From NCBI RefSeq assembly GCF_030116705.1, contig NZ_JAOTIK010000001.1:4554501-4618500 (forward strand): a stretch of DNA of 64,000 bases, read 5' to 3'. The notes below the pieces were generated by a model. The model saw only the letters and a program-made list of their open reading frames with translations. It was not told the origin of the DNA and made no database searches. Below, piece after piece: positions 42,548 to 50,122 of the stretch (the stretch's first letter is position 1; the number at the start of each line of letters is the position of its first letter). The translations under genes were made by a program, and so were the position numbers. Source of the stretch: Streptomyces sp. ML-6 (GTDB lineage Bacteria > Actinomycetota > Actinomycetes > Streptomycetales > Streptomycetaceae).

Positions 42548-44482
42548 ATGGCCGCAACACCCGGACTGACCTGGCAGCGTCTCCGCGACCTCAGGCCGGC
42601 GGAACTGACCGGGGCGGCCGACGGCTGGCGCGCCGCCTCCGCGTTCGCCGACGCCGCCCGCGAACGAGTCGACGCCGACATGAGCGGCAGGCTCACCAGG
42701 ACCCAGGACAGCGAATCCGCCCGGTCGGCCGTGAAACGGCTGAGGCGACTGAGCGAGAACTACCACTACATCCACACCGAGACCGGCCTGATCCGAGGAA
42801 CCCTCGACGGATTCGCCGACGAACTCGCCGCCCCGCAACGCAAGTTGCGCACCGCCCTCACCGACGCCGCTTCCCTCGGCTACACCGTCAACGACAACGG
42901 CAGCGTCGACTACCCGGCCGGCGGCAGGAACGAACTGACCGGCGACACACCGCCCGGCGGCTCCGTGATGGGAGACAACGGCCTCATCGGCGCCGGAAAC
43001 CCGGGCCTGTACTACGACGCCAACGGCATGTACGACCCCGCCAAGGGCCCGGGCGTCCCCACCCTGAAGAACCTCAACCCGCACCACGCCAAGGCCCAGG
43101 ACATCGCCGACCGCATCGCCCACGCCCTGCGGGAGGCGCACGAGATCGACGAGCGGTACAGCGCGGCACTCGACAAACTCAGGGCGGCCCCGGGCCTCAC
43201 GGTCGACAGCAGGACGTGGGCGGACGTCGCGTCCGATTCCGATGCGGTGAGCGGGGCCGCGCGGGAGTACCTGGAGAAGAACGTTCCGCTCGACAAGCCC
43301 CCCGCGGAACGCAAGGAGTGGTGGGACCACCTCAGCAAGGAGCAGCGCGAGGAGTACGTCTCCGCGTTCCCGGGGCTGATCGGCAACCTGGACGGGATTC
43401 CGGCACTGGCGCGCGATGAGGCGAACCGGGAGAACCTCCAGATGCTCATCGGGAAACTCGAGGGGAGGCATGACGAGGCTTCCCGGGACATGCTGGGCGG
43501 TCTGAAGGGGATCCAGGAGAAGCTGGGAAAGGGCGGCGATCCACCGATGTACCTGCTGGGTATCGGCGACGAGGGCAATGGCCGCGCGATCATTGCCTAC
43601 GGCAACCCGGACACCGCCGACAATGTCTCGGCATACGTCCCCGGGCTCGACACCAAGTTGGATGCGGATTTCGCCGGGGGAACGGTGAATCGTGCATGGC
43701 AAACAGCCATCGGTGCGCAAGAGGCCAACCCGTCCAGCAGTACTTCATCGATTGTGTGGCTCGGATACGACGCGCCGCAGATGACACCGAGCGACCTGGT
43801 CAGTGGCAGGAGCGTGATGCTCACGAACGATGCCGAAGCGGGAGCCCCTGCCTACAACGCGTTCATGGCGGGGATCTCCGCGACGAACGAGGGCTCCCCG
43901 CACGTCACTGCCATCGGACATTCCTATGGCTCCCTCACGGTCGGACTCGCAGCCCAGGAGAAAGACGGCATCCCAGGCGCCGACGACATCATCCTGGTCG
44001 GAAGTCCCGGCACCGGCGCGGACAGCGCCCAGGACCTCAACGTGGGTAAGGGGCATGTGTTCGTGGGTGCAGCCGACAACGACATCGTCACAAAACTACC
44101 GAACCATGATGAAGCATCAGGAATGCTCTCCGGTGCGGCAGGCGGGGGTTCAACCGGTTTTGTTCTGGGAGCGAGTTCCGGCCCGCTGGGAGCGGTTGCC
44201 GGCGGAGCTGTCGGGGCTATTGCCGGAGGGGTTGGTGGCTACATGGCCCAAGACGCACAGACCGACCCCGATGAACATTGGTTCGGCACCGACCCGGCAA
44301 GTAGGAATTTCGGGGCCACGCGCTTCCTGGTGGATGACGGGGCGACAATTCTGGAAGACCGTGGAAAGATGTCGGCGCATTCGAATTATTTCGACCCGGC
44401 GAAAGATCAGAAGTCAGCAGACAATATTGCCAAGATTGTAGCCGGGAAGGCTGGAAAAATCACCGAGGAGGTATCGCGATGA
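42548..44482 (+). CDS. DUF1023 alpha/beta hydrolase with helical N-terminal domain
   Basis: This 644-residue protein has a helical N-terminal half (about 1-230), with a WXG100-like SAFADAARERVDADMSGRL and a long coiled region. The alpha/beta hydrolase core follows: MYLLGIGDEGNGRAIIAYGNPDTADNVSAYVPG, then the nucleophile elbow GHSYGS (Ser459), VGSPGTGADSA and NDIVTK. A Gly-rich stretch (VAGGAVGAIAGGVGGYMAQDA) lies near residue 560. It has no signal peptide. It starts 3 bp after the small helical gene and overlaps the lipoprotein gene by 4 bp. From about 43,600 the base composition drops. Confidence 0.82.
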   Translation: MAATPGLTWQRLRDLRPAELTGAADGWRAASAFADAARERVDADMSGRLTRTQDSESARSAVKRLRRLSENYHYIHTETGLIRGTLDGFADELAAPQRKLRTALTDAASLGYTVNDNGSVDYPAGGRNELTGDTPPGGSVMGDNGLIGAGNPGLYYDANGMYDPAKGPGVPTLKNLNPHHAKAQDIADRIAHALREAHEIDERYSAALDKLRAAPGLTVDSRTWADVASDSDAVSGAAREYLEKNVPLDKPPAERKEWWDHLSKEQREEYVSAFPGLIGNLDGIPALARDEANRENLQMLIGKLEGRHDEASRDMLGGLKGIQEKLGKGGDPPMYLLGIGDEGNGRAIIAYGNPDTADNVSAYVPGLDTKLDADFAGGTVNRAWQTAIGAQEANPSSSTSSIVWLGYDAPQMTPSDLVSGRSVMLTNDAEAGAPAYNAFMAGISATNEGSPHVTAIGHSYGSLTVGLAAQEKDGIPGADDIILVGSPGTGADSAQDLNVGKGHVFVGAADNDIVTKLPNHDEASGMLSGAAGGGSTGFVLGASSGPLGAVAGGAVGAIAGGVGGYMAQDAQTDPDEHWFGTDPASRNFGATRFLVDDGATILEDRGKMSAHSNYFDPAKDQKSADNIAKIVAGKAGKITEEVSR

Positions 44483-45036
44483 GGGTTCTTAGGGCTGTGT
44501 CGATGGCTTCTGGTGTGTTACTTCTGGCTGGATGCGGAGCATCGAGTGATTTGACTGGGCAGGGGGGAAAGATGGACATGCAGGAAGCGGCTGAGCGGGC
44601 TGACGAAATCCTTGACGGTACTTTTGCTGCAATCAAGCCTCCGGTGTACTGGACGCACGGTCAGTCGACCGAAGGCGGATGTGATGTGCAAAGGCGTCGA
44701 GCAGTCATGACGATTATCTCGGAGGAGCGTCGAGGGAGCTTCCTGGGGGTGATCGAGCGCTACTGGAAGAGTCGAGAATACAAGCAGCTCGCAGTGAATA
44801 ATTCGGATATTCCAGCCATGTACTACAGGACGCCTGATGGATTCAACGTGCGCGTTCTTGTTGGCGCCAACGGGCAAGCGTTCTTTGAAGTCGCGACGCC
44901 TTGCGTGAACCCCTCCGAGGTTTCTCTGCCGAAGACGGAAACAGTCGGCCCGAACTATGCAGGAAAGAAGATTCCTTTCCCGTATGTCAAGTCGGACTTC
45001 TGGTCCGCGAAGGGTTCGCTCTCTTCCCGCGCGTGA
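44479..45036 (+). CDS. Lipoprotein, possible immunity partner of the hydrolase; TTA codon
   Basis: This 185-residue lipoprotein has the signal peptide MRVLRAVSMASGVLLLAGC with lipidated Cys19. A small folded domain follows: EAAERADEILDGTFAAIKPP, TIISEERRGSFLGVIERYWKS, CVNPSEVSLP. The region reads about 55 percent GC by direct count of two 60-base lines, against over 70 percent nearby. Codon 14 is TTA (44518-44520), the rare leucine codon that needs the bldA tRNA. Its start overlaps the hydrolase stop (ATGA). Coupling to an exported-type hydrolase suggests an immunity or anchoring role. I do not recognise the family. Confidence 0.75.
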   Translation: MRVLRAVSMASGVLLLAGCGASSDLTGQGGKMDMQEAAERADEILDGTFAAIKPPVYWTHGQSTEGGCDVQRRRAVMTIISEERRGSFLGVIERYWKSREYKQLAVNNSDIPAMYYRTPDGFNVRVLVGANGQAFFEVATPCVNPSEVSLPKTETVGPNYAGKKIPFPYVKSDFWSAKGSLSSRA

Positions 45037-45079
45037 CGTCCCGGCCGGCACTCGCCCGCCAGCCGCCAGCCGCCGGCCC

Positions 45080-46354
45080 TCAGCCGTTCCGGTGGCCGGC
45101 GTCCGCGTGCGGGCGGTGGTGGTCGCCGTCCTCGGTGCGCTTTCCGCCGGTGGCGACCACGCGGCCCCTGGGCCTGCGCGGGAGCAGCCGCATCCGGGTC
45201 AGCAGGTCGGTGATGGCGAAGTCGTAGCGGGGCTGGAGCAGCAGGAGCAGGCCCACCCCGCAGACGAACGCGATGCCGTACAGGATCCAGGACTTGGCGC
45301 CGCGCGCCGAGAAGGCCACGATCCCGAACGAGAACAGCGCCGACCAGAAGTACATGAGCAGCACGGCCCGGCGGTGCGAGTGGCCGAGCTGGAGCAGGCG
45401 GTGGTGGAGGTGGCCCTTGTCGGCGGCGAAGGGGGACATCCCGTTCCAGGTGCGCCGGACGATGGCGAGCACCAGGTCCGCGACCGGCAGCGCGATGACG
45501 GACAGCGGCAGCAGCAGCGGGATATAGACCGGCACCATCGCGGCCGAGCCGGACGTGTTGTCGACCGACTGGTTGAGGAGGCTGGGGTCCACCTCCCCGG
45601 TGACGGAGACCGCGCATCCGGCGATGACCAGGCCGAGCAGCATGGACCCCGAGTCGCCCATGAAGATGCGGGCCGGGTGCGAGTTGTGGACCAGGAAGCC
45701 GAGGCACATGCCCGCGACGATCGCGGAGATCAGGGTGGTGGAGGCGGCGGCCTCGATCCCGTAGCCGTACCAGAGCCGGTACGCGTACAGGAAGAACGCC
45801 GTCGCCGCGATGCCCACCGTCCCGGCGGCCAGGCCGTCGAGCCCGTCGACGAAGTTGACCGCGTTGATGGAGACGACGATCAGTCCCACGGTCAGCAGGG
45901 TGCCCTGCCAGTCGGAGAGGTAGATCCCATCGGTGCCCGGCACCGGGAGCCAGAGGATGGTCAGCCCCTGGAAGACCATCACCCCGGCGGCGAGCACCTG
46001 ACCGCCGAGCTTGACCAGTGCGTCGACGCCCCATTTGTCGTCGAGTACGCCGAGCAGAAAGATCAGGGTCGCGCCGGACAGCAATGCCCGTGGCGTCGAG
46101 CTCTGGGTGAAGATCTCTTCCAGGTGCGGCATGTGGGAAGCGACCAGCAGCCCGGCCAGCAGCCCGCCGAACATGGCCGTGCCGCCCATGCGCGGAGTGG
46201 GCTCGCGGTGGACGTCGCGCGCCCGGACCTCGGGGACCACCCCGATCGAGATGGCGAACTTCCGGACGGGGCCGGTCAGGAGAACGGTCACCGCGGCCGT
46301 GATGAACAGCATGAGCAAGTAGTCCCGCACGGGCGGCCTCACATCCCGGCCCAC
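45080..46354 (-). CDS. Undecaprenyl-phosphate glycosyl-1-phosphate transferase (WecA/MraY type)
   Basis: This 424-residue enzyme has about 11 transmembrane helices. The diagnostic motifs are REPTPRMGG near residue 50, LLGVLDDKWG near 100, NAVNFVDGLDGLAAG near 170, IFMGDSGSM near 230 and a histidine-rich KGHLHHRLLQLGHSHR. It transfers a sugar-1-phosphate, probably GlcNAc-1-P, onto the lipid carrier for cell-wall polymers. The last 30 residues are polar and basic. GTG start 46354; a GTG four codons later is possible. It is convergent with the lipoprotein gene across 43 bp. Confidence 0.9.
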   Translation of the reverse strand: MGRDVRPPVRDYLLMLFITAAVTVLLTGPVRKFAISIGVVPEVRARDVHREPTPRMGGTAMFGGLLAGLLVASHMPHLEEIFTQSSTPRALLSGATLIFLLGVLDDKWGVDALVKLGGQVLAAGVMVFQGLTILWLPVPGTDGIYLSDWQGTLLTVGLIVVSINAVNFVDGLDGLAAGTVGIAATAFFLYAYRLWYGYGIEAAASTTLISAIVAGMCLGFLVHNSHPARIFMGDSGSMLLGLVIAGCAVSVTGEVDPSLLNQSVDNTSGSAAMVPVYIPLLLPLSVIALPVADLVLAIVRRTWNGMSPFAADKGHLHHRLLQLGHSHRRAVLLMYFWSALFSFGIVAFSARGAKSWILYGIAFVCGVGLLLLLQPRYDFAITDLLTRMRLLPRRPRGRVVATGGKRTEDGDHHRPHADAGHRNG

Positions 46355-46492
46355 GGGGGCCGATACCTGAACACTTTCTTCCGGTGCTTCCGGGGCTGCT
46401 GCTCAGGGTTGGACGGAGCCGGTGGCGAGTCCGTTCCGGTGGCACGGGTGACCCGGACCCTGTTTCGAGGCCCTCACTGCACCCCGGCGAGC

Positions 46493-46930
46493 CTAGCTCA
46501 TGCGGATCTCTGTGCGGTGCGGGGCGGTGGGGAGGGGCGAGGAGGGCGCGAAGGGCGGGGGCGGGGCTCCGGTGAGGTGGGTGCCGAGCGATACGTACGT
46601 CAGCGGGCGAATGTGCCATTCGAGGTGCCGGCCGCCGCGCAGCATGAGCGTGAATCCGCAGGGTTCGCCGCGGTGGAGTGCGCCCAGGGCCTGCACCCAG
46701 CCGCCCCGGTCCGACCAGTGGTGGGCACGGACCAGTTCGCGCGGTGTGAGACCGAAGAGATGGTTCGTCCGGAGCTGGACGCGGAGGGCACGGACGGCCT
46801 CCTGGGGCGTGGCCAGGACGCGCAGGTCGATCGGCTCGGGGACGAAGCCGGTGGCGGGGCCGTAGCGGAGGGCCTCGAAACGGTAGCCGTGTTCGACGAC
46901 CGGCTGCAAGGGAGTGAGGGGCGCACACAT
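46493..46930 (-). CDS. Conserved-type hypothetical protein
   Basis: This 145-residue protein has FEALRYGPATGFVPEPIDLRVLATPQEAVRALRVQLRTNHLFGLTPRELVRAHHWSDRGGWVQALGALHRGEP, a regular alternation of helices and strands that looks coding. There are no transmembrane or signal segments. It starts at ATG 46930; upstream in-frame sequence is not protein-like. It lies upstream of the WecA-type gene with 138 bp between them. I do not recognise the family. Confidence 0.55.
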   Translation of the reverse strand: MCAPLTPLQPVVEHGYRFEALRYGPATGFVPEPIDLRVLATPQEAVRALRVQLRTNHLFGLTPRELVRAHHWSDRGGWVQALGALHRGEPCGFTLMLRGGRHLEWHIRPLTYVSLGTHLTGAPPPPFAPSSPLPTAPHRTEIRMS

Positions 46931-47116
46931 CGTCGTTGACCGTCCGATCGCGGCGGCGCGCCAAGTGGCGCGAGGGCAGGGAGAGTCGGGCGTCACGTGT
47001 GGTGTGCGGGAGCGGATGACCCCACCATGCGGCGACGCAGAGAGACGCAGAGTGACGGTAGCGTCACGGATGACGGCGGTGCAACCATGCCCCGGAGCAT
47101 GGTTGTCGAAAAAGCG

Positions 47117-47145
47117 GGAGAGCCCCCACTCGGTGGGGGCTCTCC
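47117..47145. terminator. Terminator hairpin after the DUF397 gene
   Basis: GGAGAGCCCCCAC / GTGGGGGCTCTCC form a 13-bp stem with a TCG loop, 18 bp downstream of the DUF397 stop. Confidence 0.85.
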
Positions 47146-47163
47146 TGAGGCAGCTGAGTGACG

Positions 47164-47361
47164 TTACTGGGCGAAATGGTCGAACTCGCCCGCCTTGACG
47201 CCCTGGATGAAGGCGGCGAACTTGCTGCGACTCGTCCTGGTCACCGCGCTCGGGTCGTCGCTCTCGCGCACCAGGATCTCGTCGCCCTGCCCTGCCACCT
47301 CGACGCACTGTTCTCCGCCGCCGGAGAACGACGACTTCTGCCATTCGATGTCTGCGCTCAT
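47164..47361 (-). CDS. DUF397 protein
   Basis: This 65-residue protein shows the DUF397 signature WQKSSFSGGGEQCVEVAG, then ILVRESDDPSAV and FAAFIQGVKAGEFDHFA. It follows the XRE-DUF5753 regulator by 11 bp and ends in a terminator. DUF397 proteins are usual partners of XRE-DUF5753 regulators in Streptomyces and take part in development and antibiotic control. Confidence 0.92.
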   Translation of the reverse strand: MSADIEWQKSSFSGGGEQCVEVAGQGDEILVRESDDPSAVTRTSRSKFAAFIQGVKAGEFDHFAQ

Positions 47362-47372
47362 GCCGCGGATTA

Positions 47373-48227
47373 TCACAGGTCCCGTGCGAGGTGGTGAACG
47401 AAGCTCAGCGACTCCTCGGGCCCGAGGCTGACCTGCTGGGCGAAGTCGAGCTGCATGCGGTACCGGTTCAGATCGGCCGCTGCGTCGAGGTAGGCCCCTC
47501 TGAACGGGGTGTCGATGTGGACGGTGTCCAGTTGCGGTGTCACCCCGCCCGCGTACAGCACGGTCTGGGTCACCTCGACGAACTTCTCGCTGGCGAACGG
47601 GATCACGCGTACGGTCACCCCCGGCCGGTCGGCCGCCTCCAAGAGGTGCAGCAGCTGGCCGCGCGCGACCTCGCGACCGCCGACCCGCATGCGGAGTCCG
47701 GCCTCGTGGATGATGACGTCGAACTTCGGTGGTTTCTCGCGGGCGAGCACGGTCTGTCTGCGCATGCGGTGCTCGACCCTCGCTTCCACCTCGTCCTCGG
47801 GCAGCTTGGGCAGCACTCCCTCGAACAGCGCACGCGCGTACTGCGGTGTCTGGAGCAGACCCGGCAGCGTCACGGACTGGAGGCAGCGCATGTAACTGGC
47901 GTGGTGTTCCAGTTCTGCGATGTCCAGGAAGCCCGGGGCCAGTACGCCGCGGTACTCGTCCCACCAGAACTGTCCTCGGTGCTCCCGCGATATGGCGCAC
48001 AGTGCATCGATCAACGCGGCGTCGTCGCACGCGTAGAAGCTGGCCAGGCGACGGATCCGTTCCTCGCTGACGCCGATGCGGCCCGCTTCCATGTGACTGA
48101 TCTTCGCCTGGTCGGTCGAGATCAGTCCGGCGGCCTCGCGAGCGGTCCTGCCGGCCTGCTCGCGCAGCTTTCTCAGTTCGCAGCCCAGGCGTGCTTGGCG
48201 GGCGGTCGGGTTGTCCCTCGGTGGCAT
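47373..48227 (-). CDS. XRE family regulator with DUF5753 domain
   Basis: This 284-residue regulator has an N-terminal helix-turn-helix (RLGCELRKLREQAGRTAREAAGLISTDQAKISHMEAGR at about residues 10-50). The DUF5753 domain follows: WWDEYRGVLAPGFLDIAELEHHASYMR, LPGLLQTPQYARALFEGV, KFDVIIHEAGLRMRVG and DTPFRGAYLDAAADLNRYR. An upstream in-frame ATG would add 18 low-complexity residues. DUF397 follows and an HATPase gene is divergent across 257 bp, the standard three-gene set. Confidence 0.93.
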   Translation of the reverse strand: MPPRDNPTARQARLGCELRKLREQAGRTAREAAGLISTDQAKISHMEAGRIGVSEERIRRLASFYACDDAALIDALCAISREHRGQFWWDEYRGVLAPGFLDIAELEHHASYMRCLQSVTLPGLLQTPQYARALFEGVLPKLPEDEVEARVEHRMRRQTVLAREKPPKFDVIIHEAGLRMRVGGREVARGQLLHLLEAADRPGVTVRVIPFASEKFVEVTQTVLYAGGVTPQLDTVHIDTPFRGAYLDAAADLNRYRMQLDFAQQVSLGPEESLSFVHHLARDL

Positions 48228-48484
48228 GTCACCATCCTTCGTCGCCGCGCAGTCTCGCGCGGCGCGGCTCTCCCGGTCCACCCGATCGCGTGAAGTGGCA
48301 GTGGCAACCTTGCTACGGGTCTTTCCTGCACCCTATGGTCCCAGTGGGCGACGCCCAAAAGCGTCAGTGAACCGAAGTGCAGCCACCCGTAAGCGAGTTG
48401 AACGCGTACGGGGCTCGGCCGATGCCACGGACCGCGCCCACCGCACGGCGTTCCGGAGACCGCCCCACGTAGGGAGACCGCGTC

Positions 48485-48943
48485 ATGGCCTCTGTAACCG
48501 CTCCTCCGTCACCCGTTCCCCACCTCCCGCAGCGCGGTGAGCGTTACCGGCTTGTCGTGCCGAACGGCTCCACCGCCCCGAAAGTCGTGCGGGACTTCGT
48601 GGCGACGGTGTTGCGGGTCGGTGGGCACCCGGGCCTGGTCGACGATGCTCGGCTCTGCGTGAGCGAGGTCGTCTCCAACGTGTACTGCCATACGGATTCA
48701 CCGCAGGTCCGGGTGGAGGTCACCGTCAACCACCGGCAGGTGACGGTCTATGTGACGGACGGCGAACCGGGCCGCCTGCCCGCGCCGCCGCCCTCACCGG
48801 CCCCCGCGCCGGGGGCCGGGGTGGGCGAGGGCGGGCGGGGGCTCCTCCTCGTGGACGGGCTCGCAGCCCGGTGGGGAGCCACCGCGTACGGGACGAGGGC
48901 GCCGCACTCGAAGACGGTGTGGTTCACCCTCGCCGGCCGCTGA
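48485..48943 (+). CDS. ATP-binding protein, HATPase anti-sigma-like
   Basis: This 152-residue protein has the RsbW-like HATPase fold: NGSTAPKVVRDFVATVLRV, the N-box VSEVVSNVYCHTDSP, YVTDGEPGRLPAPP and GRGLLLVDGLAARWG. It is divergent from the XRE gene and completes the usual HATPase / XRE-DUF5753 / DUF397 trio. Such proteins bind ATP and can act on sigma or anti-sigma partners. A Pro/Gly-rich linker near residue 105 is low complexity. Confidence 0.88.
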   Translation: MASVTAPPSPVPHLPQRGERYRLVVPNGSTAPKVVRDFVATVLRVGGHPGLVDDARLCVSEVVSNVYCHTDSPQVRVEVTVNHRQVTVYVTDGEPGRLPAPPPSPAPAPGAGVGEGGRGLLLVDGLAARWGATAYGTRAPHSKTVWFTLAGR

Positions 48944-49005
48944 GCGGGCCCGGTGTGCGACCCCGAGCGGGACCACCCGCAGGCGTGGTTCGTCCCTCCG
49001 TTTGA

Positions 49006-49036
49006 TTTGGACGACCGTCCAGGACTATCGTCCAAA
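49006..49036. promoter_or_regulatory. Nested double dyad operator
   Basis: TTTGGACGA (49006-49014) pairs perfectly with TCGTCCAAA (49028-49036). Inside it, TGGACG and CGTCCA form a second 6-bp dyad. It lies 40 bp before the membrane protein gene and probably binds the TetR encoded next. Confidence 0.6.
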
Positions 49037-49076
49037 AAGACGGCCGACTCCATGCACACACGTAACGGAGAGCGTG

Positions 49077-49466
49077 ATGAATCAATCCTTGCTGGCGACG
49101 GTGACCGCGGCGCTCCTGGTCTGGGAGGCGCTGCTGCTGATTCCCATGGTCCCGGGGAAGCTGATCGATACGAGGGACTTCTCCCCGCTTCCCCGCTGGC
49201 AGTACAACAGCTTCAACGTGTATCTGACCTCCCTCGGGCTCGCCAGCTTTGTGGTGGCCGGCTTCGCCCTGGCCGGGCAGCACTGGGCCTTCGTGGCGGC
49301 GCTGGTGCTGAGCCTCGGCTACATCGCGGTCTTCGCGGCCGACCTCGGTGCGGTCTTCCCCGTGGTGCCCGACCCCCTGCCGGTACAGTTGCTCGTTCTC
49401 GAAGCGATCTCGCTGGCCTCGGCCGGTGTGCTCGCCGTGATCGCGATCCAGGGGGTACGGCTGTGA
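49077..49466 (+). CDS. Small integral membrane protein
   Basis: This 129-residue protein has four hydrophobic helices (LLATVTAALLVWEALLL, FNVYLTSLGLASFVVAGFALA, FVAALVLSLGYIAVFAADL, LLVLEAISLASAGVLAVIAI). It has no known family signature. Its stop overlaps the GTG of the TetR regulator (GTGA), so the pair is co-translated. The double dyad just upstream suggests that this regulator controls both. It could be a small transporter or sensor. Confidence 0.75.
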   Translation: MNQSLLATVTAALLVWEALLLIPMVPGKLIDTRDFSPLPRWQYNSFNVYLTSLGLASFVVAGFALAGQHWAFVAALVLSLGYIAVFAADLGAVFPVVPDPLPVQLLVLEAISLASAGVLAVIAIQGVRL

Positions 49467-50053
49467 GCGACGGGTCCGCGAACCCCTCGCGCGGGACGGA
49501 GACGCGCGAGAAGATCATCGAAGCCGCCGCCTCCCTCATTCCTGAGCTGGGCTGGGGCGACGTGAGCAGTCGGCGGGTGGCGGAGCGCGCGGGCGTGAAC
49601 ACCGGGGTGATCCACTACCACGTGGGGAGCATCGGCGAACTCCGGCGCATCGCCGCGGTGCGGAAGATCCGGACGTTCTTCCTCGACCGGATCGACGAGG
49701 CCCTGTCGCTGACGGATCCGGCAGCGGCCGTGGAGACCATGCTCCGGGCGCTGTCCGCCAACGATCCGCGCGATCCGGAACTGCTGCTGCTGTACGAGTC
49801 CCTCGTCGCCGCGAGCCGGGACGACGAGCTGCGCGCCGAGATCGCCGCCCTGCTGGCCGAGTTGCGGCAGCGGCTGTGCGACTGGTTCGGGGCCCGGGGC
49901 GTCGCGCGCCCGCTCACCGTCGCGGTCACCCTCACGGCGGCGATCGACGGCTACCTGCTCCAGCGGTCGCTCGACCCGTCCGTCGAGCCCGGCCCCCTCA
50001 TCGACGGCCTGGTCGGCCTGGTCCGGCAACAGCTCGCGGCCGACGGGGCGTGA
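49463..50053 (+). CDS. TetR family transcriptional regulator
   Basis: This 196-residue regulator has a helix-turn-helix at about 15-60: TETREKIIEAAASLIPELGWGDVSSRRVAERAGVNTGVIHYHVGSI. A helical ligand domain with DGYLLQRSLDPSVEPG near the C-terminus follows. GTG 49463 is coupled to the membrane protein stop. It probably represses the double dyad at 49006-49036. It is convergent with the acyltransferase gene. Confidence 0.9.
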   Translation: MSDGSANPSRGTETREKIIEAAASLIPELGWGDVSSRRVAERAGVNTGVIHYHVGSIGELRRIAAVRKIRTFFLDRIDEALSLTDPAAAVETMLRALSANDPRDPELLLLYESLVAASRDDELRAEIAALLAELRQRLCDWFGARGVARPLTVAVTLTAAIDGYLLQRSLDPSVEPGPLIDGLVGLVRQQLAADGA

Positions 50054-50122
50054 GACGCGGAAGTGCGAGGGCCGGGAGGTGGGGAACCACCGCCCGGCCC
50101 CCGCACCCGGGGGACGAAATCC

